Shown here in pieces: positions 29,561-38,486 of a DNA stretch of 64,000 nucleotides. The translations under genes were made by a program, and so were the position numbers. The stretch covers positions 2,294,001-2,358,000 of the forward strand of contig NZ_LLKN01000002.1 of assembly GCF_002900095.1 (NCBI RefSeq). Direction: 5' to 3'. The DNA is from Salegentibacter mishustinae. Its GTDB lineage: Bacteria; Bacteroidota; Bacteroidia; Flavobacteriales; Flavobacteriaceae. The notes beneath the pieces were generated by a model that made no database searches, was not told the origin of the DNA, and saw nothing but the letters and a program-made list of their open reading frames with translations. Within the stretch, counting starts at the first letter, position 1. The number at the start of each line of letters is the position of its first letter.

Positions 29561-29788
29561 GTGAGTAGATCTAAACGCAAAACGCCAATTCTTACCAATG
29601 GTAAGGCTCCGTCTGAAAAAGATGAAAAGCAAAAAGCCAATCGCAAATTACGAAGAATCGTAAAAGAAAAATTAGCAGTTTTAGAAGAAGAGCTTCCGCA
29701 GAAAAAAGAAGTTTCCGATCGCTGGAATTGGGAAAAAGACGGTAAATCTTACCGAGCAGATCTAACCAAGAAAGAAAAAACCAAGTAA
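29561..29788 (+). CDS. Small basic conserved flavobacterial protein
   Basis: The start chosen is GTG 29561, giving a 75-residue protein beginning VSRSKRKTPILTNGKAPSEK and continuing with NRKLRRIVK, ELPQKKEVSDRWNWEKDGKS. The SRSKRKTPI start and the EVSDxWxxxKDGK end are features I recognise from short unannotated genes in Flavobacteriaceae. The open frame extends 13 codons upstream but that part overlaps the motif region. Highly basic; perhaps nucleic-acid binding, but function is unknown. Its stop is 1 bp before the next gene. Confidence 0.7.
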   Translation: MSRSKRKTPILTNGKAPSEKDEKQKANRKLRRIVKEKLAVLEEELPQKKEVSDRWNWEKDGKSYRADLTKKEKTK

Positions 29789-29789
29789 A

Positions 29790-30278
29790 ATGAATATACT
29801 TTACCTCCACGGACTCCATAGTAAATTAAGTGACGAAAAAAGAGAAGTACTGAAACAATACGGCCAGGTTTTAGCACCTGATATAGATTATTCAGAAAAA
29901 CATTTTCAACCCGATCTTATCCTAAAGGAATTCCCGAATACAGAATTCAATGTGGTAATGGGAAGTAGTATGGGTGCGTTAAATGCCTATGCTATTTCAG
30001 AAATCGTAGGCCGGTCGGCTTTATTGTTTAATCCGCCTTTAATTAAATATGAGGAAAGAGGAGCCAGCCATAAATTCACCCACGGATTATCCTCAAAACA
30101 TATTTTACTGGGTGGAAGTGATGATGTAGTAGATGCCGCTAAAACCCTAAACTTTTTAGGACAAAACCTGCAAAAATCAGAACTGAATATCAAAGTTCTA
30201 CCGGAATTAGGTCATCGTATCCCTATAGATGTTTTCACTGATCAGGTTAAAGAATTCTTTAAAGATGTTTGTGCTTAA
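29790..30278 (+). CDS. YqiA/YcfP-like alpha/beta hydrolase
   Basis: This 162-residue protein has the YqiA layout: MNILYLHGLHS at the start, nucleophile elbow GSSMGALNA (Ser in GxSxG form), and a C-terminal LGHRIP with the catalytic His. A DD pair in LLGGSDDVV provides an acidic residue. The family has esterase members. It starts 1 bp after the small basic gene, so the two are cotranscribed. Confidence 0.8.
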   Translation: MNILYLHGLHSKLSDEKREVLKQYGQVLAPDIDYSEKHFQPDLILKEFPNTEFNVVMGSSMGALNAYAISEIVGRSALLFNPPLIKYEERGASHKFTHGLSSKHILLGGSDDVVDAAKTLNFLGQNLQKSELNIKVLPELGHRIPIDVFTDQVKEFFKDVCA

Positions 30279-30285
30279 TTAAAAA

Positions 30286-30365
30286 CGTCATGCCGAACTC
30301 GTTTCGGCATCTAACATAAAAGTATCCATGCTCAACTTAGACCCTGAAACCTGTTCAGGGTGACG
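30286..30365. repeat. REP-like composite palindrome (80 bp)
   Basis: The ends are inverted (cgtca at 30286-30290 and tgacg at 30361-30365). Inside are two hairpins: tgccgaactcgtttcggca at 30291-30309 and accctgaaacctgttcagggt at 30341-30361. This GTCATGCCGAAC...CCTGTTCAGGGTGAC form is the pattern of interspersed extragenic palindromes known from many Flavobacteria. It sits just past the hydrolase stop and may also act as a terminator or mRNA stabiliser. Confidence 0.75.
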
Positions 30366-30438
30366 ATTAAGCTGAGCTAGGAATATTCAAAATTAAATAA
30401 CCTAAACTGCGATTTACCGTTCTATTAAACAAAAAACT

Positions 30439-31335
30439 ATGTCTTTACGCCAAACTATAAAACGCCATTATAAAATTATCTCTCTGCTTAGGTTACGCCC
30501 TATGAGTTATGAGGATGTTCAGGATGAAATGGCTGATGATCCCTGTTCTGTTGAGGAAAAGCTACTAACTTCTCAACGTACTTTTCAACGAGACCTGGAG
30601 GATATAGAATCTATACATAACATTGTAATAAAATGTAATCGAAGTACTAATAAATATTACATCAACGAGGATGTTGAGGAAACGCATTCTCAAAGATTAC
30701 GGGAAAATTTTGACCTTTTAAATGCCATTAGACTTTCCAAGAGTTTTGGAAACCAACTTATTTTTGAGGAAAGAAAACCCCTGGGCACACATCATTTAGC
30801 GGGTTTATTACACGCCAGTCAGAATTTTTTAGAAGTAAAGTTTGAATATCACAAATTCTGGGATACATCAATTAGTAATCGCAGGGTTAAGCCTATTGCG
30901 CTTAAAGAAGCCCGGAACCGTTGGTACCTGATTGCTGAAGATACCAAAGATGATATTATTAAAAACTTTTCGCTCGATCGAATTAAAAACCTGGAAATTA
31001 CCAAAGACAAGTTTAAGCCAATTGAATACCAGGCGTACGAAGAATTCAAGGATAGCTTCGGAATAATAAACGGCACAAATGAAGAGCCGCTTAAGGTTAT
31101 CCTATCGTTTACCCCCAGGGAAGGCAGGTATGTAGAATCACTTCCACTACACCATAGTCAGCAGTTAATTTTGAGTAACGAGGAGGAGATCAGGTTTAGT
31201 TATTTTATTCGTCCTACCTACGATTTTAGAATGGAAATACTCTCTTATGGCGACCAAATAAAAGTAATAGAACCGGAAAGTCTAAAATCGGAAATCAAAA
31301 AAGAATTAAAGTCTTGTTTAGGCAACTATGAATAG
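30439..31335 (+). CDS. WYL-domain transcriptional regulator
   Basis: This 298-residue protein has an N-terminal winged helix (KIISLLRLRPMSYEDVQDEM, SQRTFQRDLEDIESI) and a C-terminal WYL domain. The WYL motif appears as NRWYLIAED within KPIALKEARNRWYLIAEDTK, followed by the SLDRIKNLEI strand. WYL proteins bind ligands or nucleic acid and often control defence, DNA repair or mobile-element genes. It precedes a methyltransferase by 38 bp and lies 2 kb upstream of the restriction operon; control of that operon is possible but unproven. Confidence 0.88.
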   Translation: MSLRQTIKRHYKIISLLRLRPMSYEDVQDEMADDPCSVEEKLLTSQRTFQRDLEDIESIHNIVIKCNRSTNKYYINEDVEETHSQRLRENFDLLNAIRLSKSFGNQLIFEERKPLGTHHLAGLLHASQNFLEVKFEYHKFWDTSISNRRVKPIALKEARNRWYLIAEDTKDDIIKNFSLDRIKNLEITKDKFKPIEYQAYEEFKDSFGIINGTNEEPLKVILSFTPREGRYVESLPLHHSQQLILSNEEEIRFSYFIRPTYDFRMEILSYGDQIKVIEPESLKSEIKKELKSCLGNYE

Positions 31336-31373
31336 CTGCTTATCTAATAGAGAAGTCAACTGAATCCAACATA

Positions 31374-32039
31374 ATGACCAAGAAGAATCAACTAAAAAAG
31401 CCCTGGCCAACTAAAGATGCTATGGCTCAGATATATGAAAACAACCTTTGGGGCGGTAATCAATCAGAATTTTTCTCTGGAGATGGCTCGCATAATCCCG
31501 AGTTGATAAATCCATATTTAGAAACTTTGACCTCTTTTCTTACTGCTTTTAAAACTCCTCCGGTGGTTTGTGATCTGGGTTGTGGTGATTTTAATATTGG
31601 TAAAGAATTGGTTAAGCTTTCCAAAGAGTATATTGCCATAGACATAGTTCCAGAGCTTATAGCGCATAACAAGAAAACATTTAAAACAGAAAATTTAGAA
31701 TTTCATTCTTTGGATATCGCAGAAGATGAATTGCCTGCCGCAGACTGTGTCATTCTAAGACAGGTTTTGCAACATTTATCGAATGCCGAAATTAAAAGTG
31801 TGGTAGAAAAGTTATATGATTATAAATATGTTATTCTAACCGAGCATTTACCGGAAGGGAACTTTGAACCCAATCAAGATATTATTTCCGGACAGGGAAT
31901 CAGATTAAAAAAGCAAAGTGGTGTAAACCTTTTAGCGCCGCCATTTAATTTTAAGGCTGAGGAGGAAAAACAGTTATTAGCAATTAAGTCAACCAGATTT
32001 AAAGGAGTTCTAGTAACTACGCTTTATAAAGTATTTTAA
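31374..32039 (+). CDS. Class I SAM-dependent methyltransferase
   Basis: This 221-residue protein has motif I VCDLGCGDFNIGKEL, acidic motif II IAIDIVPELI, and the motif IV region DCVILRQVLQHLSN. The N-terminus (PWPTKDAMAQIYENNLWGG) is characteristic of a small-molecule methyltransferase branch. The substrate is unknown. It is probably cotranscribed with the WYL regulator. Confidence 0.8.
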   Translation: MTKKNQLKKPWPTKDAMAQIYENNLWGGNQSEFFSGDGSHNPELINPYLETLTSFLTAFKTPPVVCDLGCGDFNIGKELVKLSKEYIAIDIVPELIAHNKKTFKTENLEFHSLDIAEDELPAADCVILRQVLQHLSNAEIKSVVEKLYDYKYVILTEHLPEGNFEPNQDIISGQGIRLKKQSGVNLLAPPFNFKAEEEKQLLAIKSTRFKGVLVTTLYKVF

Positions 32040-32198
32040 ACCCTTCTTAAATTTAGATGATTAGTAGTCAGTCCAAAGAGAAGTCAAGGGATAAGCACAG
32101 ATTTCACTTGAATCCACGAGTGAAACCATAGGAATACATACGTTTTTCAACACTGGAAAAAATGAACAATTATAAATTATTATCTATTAAATTTTAAA

Positions 32199-32639
32199 AT
32201 GATTATCAAATGAATTGTATATATTTTTCTCATCAGCTGTGTAATCAATGCTAACGTTTTGGCTCAGGCAGTAAAAGAAGAAAATAAATATGGAGAGAAG
32301 CTTTATTTTGTTGAGGGCAATACGCTAAAGCAAAAGGATAAATATGGCGAGGACCTATTTTACTGGAATAGCGAAGAAATTAAACTGAAGAATAAATACG
32401 GCAAAAGCCTTTATTTTTTGGATGGTAACACGGTAAAACTGGAAAATAAATATGGGGATCGCTTATATGAGTTTGATGGATATTATATCCGGTACCGTGA
32501 TAAGTACGGTCCTAAAATCTGGTATTTAGATGGTAGAGTATTAAAACGAAAAGATAAATACGGCGAACCGGTTTATTATTTTGAAGGCATCCCTGATAAA
32601 TGGGTACTGGTAGCTCTGCTGGATCTTGCCAGGGAATGA
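32199..32639 (+). pseudogene. Secreted KYG-repeat protein with a stop codon in its signal peptide
   Basis: From ATG 32199 the frame reads MIIK, a TGA stop (32211-32213), then IVYIFLISCVINANVLAQ, a clear signal-peptide core and cleavage site, and then the mature protein. One base change (for example CGA to TGA) would have created the stop. The mature part has six repeats of exactly 18 residues, each starting KYG and containing an aromatic pair and a D/E-G (KYGEKLYFVEGNTLKQKD and variants), then WVLVALLDLARE. The TTG at 32259 could start an unexported product. A read-through codon or late mutation is possible; I treat the gene as probably inactivated. Confidence 0.55.
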
Positions 32640-32720
32640 TTTGAAAATTTTAATTTACGAGCTTACGACACCGGTTGTCTTTAACGTATTCCATATTAGC
32701 CGCAATAAATAAAGACAATT

Positions 32721-33134
32721 ATGGAAGCTATACCCTTCTTCAGCGGACTATCAAAAACACAATCATTTGAAAAACTTTCAGAATTCACTATCAAAGAAGC
32801 GCTACTGGCTTGTGTGTTATCGGATTTTGATCCCGATTCTTTTATAATAGAAAATCACGATAATCGCTGCCTTACTTTTAATAATGAAAAATATCTTTTC
32901 TTTATATTGATCGAAGAAGACCATGAAATTCTTGCTGAAATCAAAGAGGCCATGGAAACCATTAAACATTTACATACTGCTATTATTCAAATAGAACTCG
33001 ACCTTGATCTTTCAGATTATAAAAGGTATTATCGTTTAAGTATAAACAATATTATTAATGGCGGAATCCAAAGAGAAATTCCAGAGAAAAACCTCTTTTT
33101 CACCTTATTAAAAGATTTATACGGTAAAAACTGA
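32721..33134 (+). CDS. Hypothetical protein (137 residues)
   Basis: The frame starts with ATG MEAIPFFSGLSKTQSFEKLS and is rich in acidic residues and Ile/Leu. It contains a mixed helix and strand pattern with no signal peptide. No family is recognised. It lies 177 bp upstream of the restriction operon on the same strand. Confidence 0.55.
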   Translation: MEAIPFFSGLSKTQSFEKLSEFTIKEALLACVLSDFDPDSFIIENHDNRCLTFNNEKYLFFILIEEDHEILAEIKEAMETIKHLHTAIIQIELDLDLSDYKRYYRLSINNIINGGIQREIPEKNLFFTLLKDLYGKN

Positions 33135-33310
33135 AAATGAACTATAATTTTTCACAGTAAAAACTCAGCGATTCTCTTTAAATAGCTTTTAAAGCTTTAA
33201 GATTTTATTTAGATTTACCAATCCTATTTTAAATCAAGCCCCCTACTCCTTGATTTTATGTGGCTTTCAACCAACCACCGATTTAAAATGAAATTATTAT
33301 TTCACAAAAC

Positions 33311-35854
33311 ATGTCTTTGTCAATGAAGAACGAAGCGCATGCAAGAATAAAAATCAACAAACTGCTTGAAGAAGCAGGTTGGCGATTTTTTGATAATGGC
33401 AAGGGGAAGGCTAATATCCTTCTGGAAAACCGTGTGAAGATTACCCAGGAATTGATGGATGCCTGGGGGAATGATTATGAAGAAACCACAGATGGTTCCT
33501 TAGATTTTCTGCTTCTCGATTCTAACGATAAGCCAATTTGTGTTCTGGAAGCAAAGAAAGAAAGCCTTCATCCACTTACCGCTAAGGAACAGGCAAGGAA
33601 ATATGCCAGGTCTGTCGACTCTCGGTTTATAATATTATCTAACGGAATTATTCACTTTCTCTGGGATCTGAAAAAAGGAAATCCTAAACCTATTTATCAA
33701 TTTCCTTCTGCTGATGAGATTGGAGCAATTAAGGAATGGAAACCAGATAGGAAGGCTTTAGCACAGGAAAGAATTTCAGAAGATTATATTGCCAAAGTGC
33801 AGATGCCCGATTATGCACAGAGGCCAGAATGGAAAGGTTCGGTTAAGGATAGTAAGGATTTTATCTGGACGAATGGTCTACGATTTCTAAGAAAATATCA
33901 GATTAAAGCAGTCGAAAAACTCCAGGAATCAGTAAAGAAGGGTAATGATCGCTTCCTTTTTGAAATGGCTACAGGTACGGGTAAAACACTTACTTCAGCG
34001 GCTGTAATCCGATTGTTTTTAAGAACCGAAAATGCAAGAAGAGTACTTTTTCTTGTTGATAGGTTAGAACTTGAAGATCAGGCTTGGAAAGCATTTACAA
34101 ATTACTTAAAACCTGATTACAGTACATTCATTTACAAAGAACATAAAAGTGATTGGAGAAAAGCCGACATAATCGTTACTACAATTCAATCACTAATGTT
34201 CAATGATAAATACCGTTATTATTTTAAACCTACTGATTTTGACTTATTAATTTCAGATGAATCACATCGATCCATTTCTGGAAATGCACGCGCTGTTTTT
34301 GAATATTTTCATGGATATAAATTAGGTCTTACAGCAACTCCAAAGGACTATCTAAAAGGGGTTAATATCGATAAAACTCGAGAGAATGATCCACGTGAGG
34401 TAGAACGGAGATTGCTTCGAGATACCTACTCAACTTTTGGGTGTGAAGGTGGAGACCCAACTTTTCGATATTCTCTATTGGACGGAGTAAAAGATGGATA
34501 TTTAATTAATCCGAAGGTTCTTGATGCCAGAACAGAAATTACAACCCAACTTTTAACTGATGAAGGTTATGCAGTTACTATAACTAATGAGGAGGGTGAA
34601 GAGGAAGAAGAAGTTTTTGTTTCCAGAGACTTCGAAAAGAAATTCTTTTCAGAAAAAACAAATAGTAGTTTTTGTCAGAGCTTTCTGGATAACGCACTTC
34701 GTGATCCCATTACCAAAGAGATCGGTAAATCTATTTTGTTCGCAGTAAGCCAGAACCACGCTAGAAAGATCACCGAAATTCTGAATGAGTTTGCGGAACA
34801 ACTTTTTCCTGGTAAATATAATTCTGATTTTGCAGTACAGGTAACTTCTCAGGTCGCAGATGCACAGCAAATGACCATAAATTTCACCAATAATAATCTT
34901 AACGGAAAAACCGGTTGGTTAGAAGGTTATAAATCATCCAAAACAAGGGTTTGCGTAACGGTAGGGATGATGACTACTGGTTATGATTGTCCAGATCTTC
35001 TGAATATCTGTATGATGAGGCCTATTTTTAGTCCTGCAGATTTTGTTCAGATTAAAGGAAGAGGAACCCGAAAGCATACGTTTGAGTTTATTGGTAAAAA
35101 CGACCTGGGGGAAGAAGAAAAAATTCAATTTGAAAAAGAGATTTTCAAGCTGTTTGATTTCTTTGCGAACTGTGAATATTTTGAAGAGAAATTCGATTAT
35201 GATGAAAAACTAAACCTTCCAAAACCAAAGAAAGGGAATGATGGAGGCGAAGGTGATCCAAGGAATTTAGAGAAATATACGAGTTACAAACCTGATCCAT
35301 TACTCACGGTTAACGAGCAGACAATAGGCTACGAGGGAATGAAAATTGATCGTATGCTCTTTAAAAAGTTTGAGGATCGAATAGTAATGGATGACATTAT
35401 AAAAAAGAATGTTGAACTAGGGAACTGGGAGCAAGTGGTCACACACATCCAGCAGGAGATTTTTGATAAACCAGATGAATATTTTGATCTGGAAAAGCTT
35501 AGAAAAGCGGCAAAAATAGACCGAAAGGTTTCTATAAGGGAAGTCGTGGAAAAAATATTTGGAATTATTCCAAAATTTAAATCTAAGGATGAATTACTTG
35601 AAGAAGAGTTTACCAAATTTATGTCTCTTTATCCACCTGGGGAGGATGTGAACATCAGAGCTTTAAAATACTTTTTTAAAGCCTATATAGTAGATCAGGA
35701 TATTCGTAAGATTATCAATGCAAAGGATTTTCACGCCTTACAAACCAACCCTACATTAACCATAGCTCAATTTAAAAAGGTTGATGCCAAATACCGCGAA
35801 GTAATTCCGGGTTATATAAAAGATTATATCAATTTAAAGCAGTTCGCTGCCTGA
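33311..35854 (+). CDS. hsdR: Type I restriction enzyme R subunit (HsdR), EcoEI-like
   Basis: This is the DNA-translocating, cleaving subunit of a type I restriction-modification complex. The 847-residue protein has an N-terminal nuclease with D65, E80 and K82 (PD-D/ExK type, in SLDFLLLD and VLEAKK). SF2 helicase motifs follow: Walker A ATGTGKT (220-226), DESH (316-319), TATPKDY, MMTTGYDCPD and QIKGRGTRK. The C-terminal helical part would bind the methylase. Length and order match EcoEI/KpnI-type HsdR. It is 10 bp from the M-S gene, so they form one operon. Confidence 0.95.
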   Translation: MSLSMKNEAHARIKINKLLEEAGWRFFDNGKGKANILLENRVKITQELMDAWGNDYEETTDGSLDFLLLDSNDKPICVLEAKKESLHPLTAKEQARKYARSVDSRFIILSNGIIHFLWDLKKGNPKPIYQFPSADEIGAIKEWKPDRKALAQERISEDYIAKVQMPDYAQRPEWKGSVKDSKDFIWTNGLRFLRKYQIKAVEKLQESVKKGNDRFLFEMATGTGKTLTSAAVIRLFLRTENARRVLFLVDRLELEDQAWKAFTNYLKPDYSTFIYKEHKSDWRKADIIVTTIQSLMFNDKYRYYFKPTDFDLLISDESHRSISGNARAVFEYFHGYKLGLTATPKDYLKGVNIDKTRENDPREVERRLLRDTYSTFGCEGGDPTFRYSLLDGVKDGYLINPKVLDARTEITTQLLTDEGYAVTITNEEGEEEEEVFVSRDFEKKFFSEKTNSSFCQSFLDNALRDPITKEIGKSILFAVSQNHARKITEILNEFAEQLFPGKYNSDFAVQVTSQVADAQQMTINFTNNNLNGKTGWLEGYKSSKTRVCVTVGMMTTGYDCPDLLNICMMRPIFSPADFVQIKGRGTRKHTFEFIGKNDLGEEEKIQFEKEIFKLFDFFANCEYFEEKFDYDEKLNLPKPKKGNDGGEGDPRNLEKYTSYKPDPLLTVNEQTIGYEGMKIDRMLFKKFEDRIVMDDIIKKNVELGNWEQVVTHIQQEIFDKPDEYFDLEKLRKAAKIDRKVSIREVVEKIFGIIPKFKSKDELLEEEFTKFMSLYPPGEDVNIRALKYFFKAYIVDQDIRKIINAKDFHALQTNPTLTIAQFKKVDAKYREVIPGYIKDYINLKQFAA

Positions 35855-35864
35855 TAAAGATTAT

Positions 35865-38486
35865 ATGTTAGATAGTACTACTCGCAAGAGGATTGACGAT
35901 TGTCGTGATATTTTAGTAGGAAAATTACCGGACCCCAAAGCACAAATTGAACAGATTACCATAGGCTTGATATACAAGTTTATGGACGATATGGATAAAG
36001 AAGCGATTGAATTAGGAGGAAAGCCTAAATTCTTTTCTAATTTCAAACTTCCAGATCCTGAGCATCCGGAAGATCGCTCAAAGGATAAACTTGTTCAATT
36101 TGAACAATACAGATGGGATAATTTATTCAATAGCAAAGTGACGGCTGCAGAGATGCTGCGACTGTATTCTGAAGCTATTGAGAATATGGAAAAGAACCCG
36201 AACATACCTCAGTTGTTTCGAGATATTTTCAATAACGCCTATTTGCCTTACCGCGATCCCGAAACTCTTAAGATGTTTTTAAAAACGATTGGGGAGTTTG
36301 AATACACTCATAGTGAAAAGCTGGGAGATGCGTTCGAATATTTATTGCAGGTGATGGGTTCTCAGGGAGATGCAGGTCAATTTAGAACTCCGAGGCATAT
36401 TATTGATTTCCTGGTTGCAATTGTAGATCCGGGAAAGAATGATACTATACTCGATCCAGCCTGTGGTACGGCAGGATTTCTAATTTCTGCCTACAAACAT
36501 ATCCTATTAAAGAATGCAAAGGCTAATGAAAAAGGGCTTGACATTTATAGTTATAATAATAAAAATGATAAACCACCTTTTAATAATCTCGGAGATAATC
36601 TAACACCAGACCAGAAGAAGAAGCTTGTGCAGAATTTTGCTGGCTACGATATCTCGCCTGATATGGTGAGGCTGAGTTTGGTGAATTTATATCTCCACGG
36701 GTTCCCTGAACCACATGTTCATGAATATGATACCCTGAGTAGTGAAGCGAGATGGAATGAAAATTTTGATGTGATCCTGGCGAATCCTCCCTTTATGAGT
36801 CCTAAAGGAGGGATTAGACCACACAAGAAATTTACGATTAGTAGTAAGCGAAGTGAGGTACTTTTTGTTGATTATATAGCGGAACATCTCAATCCAAAAG
36901 GTCGAGCCGGAATTATTGTTCCTGAAGGGGTTATTTTTCAGAGCGGAACAGCCTATAAGGATCTGCGTAAAATGTTAATCGAAAACCAACTTTATGCAGT
37001 TGTTAGTTTACCTGCCGGAGTTTTTAATCCCTATAGTGGAGTAAAAACCTCCATTCTCTTATTGGATGCTGAAATAGCTAAAAAAAGTAACGAAGTTCTT
37101 TTTATCAAGATCAAAAATGACGGTTATAATCTTGGTGCACAAAGAACTGCTATGAAAGGAGGTCAGTTAGAAGAAGCTATTATTACCGCTAAAGCTTTTA
37201 AAAATTTAATTTCAAAAGGAGAGGATTTTGCAAATACTTCCTTCGCTCATTCAGTATATAAAAAGGAAATTGCTAAAAGTGGGGAGTATAATTTAAATGG
37301 AGATAGATATAAAAATATTGATGCTGTAAATTCTAAGTTCGAATTTGTCAAACTTTCAGAAATATGTGATGTCCGAGATGGAACTCACGACAGTCCAAAA
37401 TATGTTGAAAATGGATATCCATTAATTACTTCTAAAAATATTAAAGATGGGTATATTGATTTTTCAAATGTTAATAATATATCTGAAGAGGACCTTAATA
37501 GAGTAAATAAAAGGTCTTTTGTTGACGATGGAGATATTATTATGCCAATGATAGGTACTATAGGTAACCCTATAGTTGTGAAAAAGGAACAGGAATTTGC
37601 AATAAAAAATTTGGCTCTTATAAAATTTGAAGAAAGATCAAGAATCAATAATCACTATTTAAAGGCAGTTCTTGCATCAGATTATTTTAGTGAAAATTAT
37701 AAAAATTTCTCGTCAGGTTCAACTCAAAAATTTATCTCTTTAACTTTCATAAGAAACCTTGAAATTCCCCTACCACCTCTACCCATTCAGGAGGAAATTG
37801 TAGCTGAAATTGAAGGCTATCAAAAGATTATTGATGGGGCTAAAGCGGTAGTAGAAAACTATAAACCAAAAATTGAAATTGATCCGAAGTGGGAGATGGT
37901 GGAATTTAAAGATGCACCTCTGGAAATTATCGACGGTGATCGAGGAAAAAACTATCCAAAAAAATCAGATTTTAATAGTGAAGGGTTCTGCTTATTCCTA
38001 AGTACAAAAAATGTTAGAGATAACGGTTTTTTATTTGAAGATCTATCATTTATCTCTGAGGAAAAAGATAAGGCATTAAGAAAGGGAAAGCTTGATAGAG
38101 AGGACGTTTTACTTACTACAAGGGGGACAGTTGGAAATACGGCGTACTATGATAGTTCAGTAGCCTATAATAACATTCGAATAAATTCCGGAATGCTGAT
38201 ATTTAGAACCGAACAGAATAAATTATTACCTGAGTACTTATATTATTTTTTCCAATCTGAAAATTGTAAGTCTCAGTTCAAGAAAATAATATCCGGTGCT
38301 GCTCAACCTCAATTACCAATAAGAAGCCTGAAAAATGCATATATACCAATACCGACTCCAGAGATCCAAATTAAAATCGTAAATAAAATAAAAAAAGAAC
38401 TAACCTTAGTGGATGCTAATCATGAGCTCATTGAGATTTTTAAGCAAAAAATAAAAGATAGAATTGCTAAAATTTGGGGGGAATAA
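35865..38486 (+). CDS. hsdMS: Fused type I methylase and specificity subunits (HsdM-HsdS)
   Basis: This 873-residue protein joins two subunits usually made separately. The M part (about 1-480) has a helical HsdM N-domain, GQFRTPRHII, motif I DPACGTAGF (197-205) and the catalytic NPPF (307-310), so it makes N6-methyladenine. The S part (about 490-873) has two target-recognition domains, beginning FEFVKLSEICDVRDGTH and WEMVEFKDAPLEIIDGDRG, joined by the conserved helix IPLPPLPIQEEIVAEIEGYQ. The reading frame is continuous with no frameshift. Each recognition domain ends with a helix, as in normal HsdS. The adjacent HsdR makes a type I enzyme likely, but the fusion also resembles type IIG architecture. 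Confidence 0.92.
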   Translation: MLDSTTRKRIDDCRDILVGKLPDPKAQIEQITIGLIYKFMDDMDKEAIELGGKPKFFSNFKLPDPEHPEDRSKDKLVQFEQYRWDNLFNSKVTAAEMLRLYSEAIENMEKNPNIPQLFRDIFNNAYLPYRDPETLKMFLKTIGEFEYTHSEKLGDAFEYLLQVMGSQGDAGQFRTPRHIIDFLVAIVDPGKNDTILDPACGTAGFLISAYKHILLKNAKANEKGLDIYSYNNKNDKPPFNNLGDNLTPDQKKKLVQNFAGYDISPDMVRLSLVNLYLHGFPEPHVHEYDTLSSEARWNENFDVILANPPFMSPKGGIRPHKKFTISSKRSEVLFVDYIAEHLNPKGRAGIIVPEGVIFQSGTAYKDLRKMLIENQLYAVVSLPAGVFNPYSGVKTSILLLDAEIAKKSNEVLFIKIKNDGYNLGAQRTAMKGGQLEEAIITAKAFKNLISKGEDFANTSFAHSVYKKEIAKSGEYNLNGDRYKNIDAVNSKFEFVKLSEICDVRDGTHDSPKYVENGYPLITSKNIKDGYIDFSNVNNISEEDLNRVNKRSFVDDGDIIMPMIGTIGNPIVVKKEQEFAIKNLALIKFEERSRINNHYLKAVLASDYFSENYKNFSSGSTQKFISLTFIRNLEIPLPPLPIQEEIVAEIEGYQKIIDGAKAVVENYKPKIEIDPKWEMVEFKDAPLEIIDGDRGKNYPKKSDFNSEGFCLFLSTKNVRDNGFLFEDLSFISEEKDKALRKGKLDREDVLLTTRGTVGNTAYYDSSVAYNNIRINSGMLIFRTEQNKLLPEYLYYFFQSENCKSQFKKIISGAAQPQLPIRSLKNAYIPIPTPEIQIKIVNKIKKELTLVDANHELIEIFKQKIKDRIAKIWGE

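Noticed and set aside
33311-35854. Type III Res subunit or a stand-alone helicase
   Set aside because: The N-terminal nuclease motif, the helicase order and the adjacent M-S gene fit a type I HsdR.
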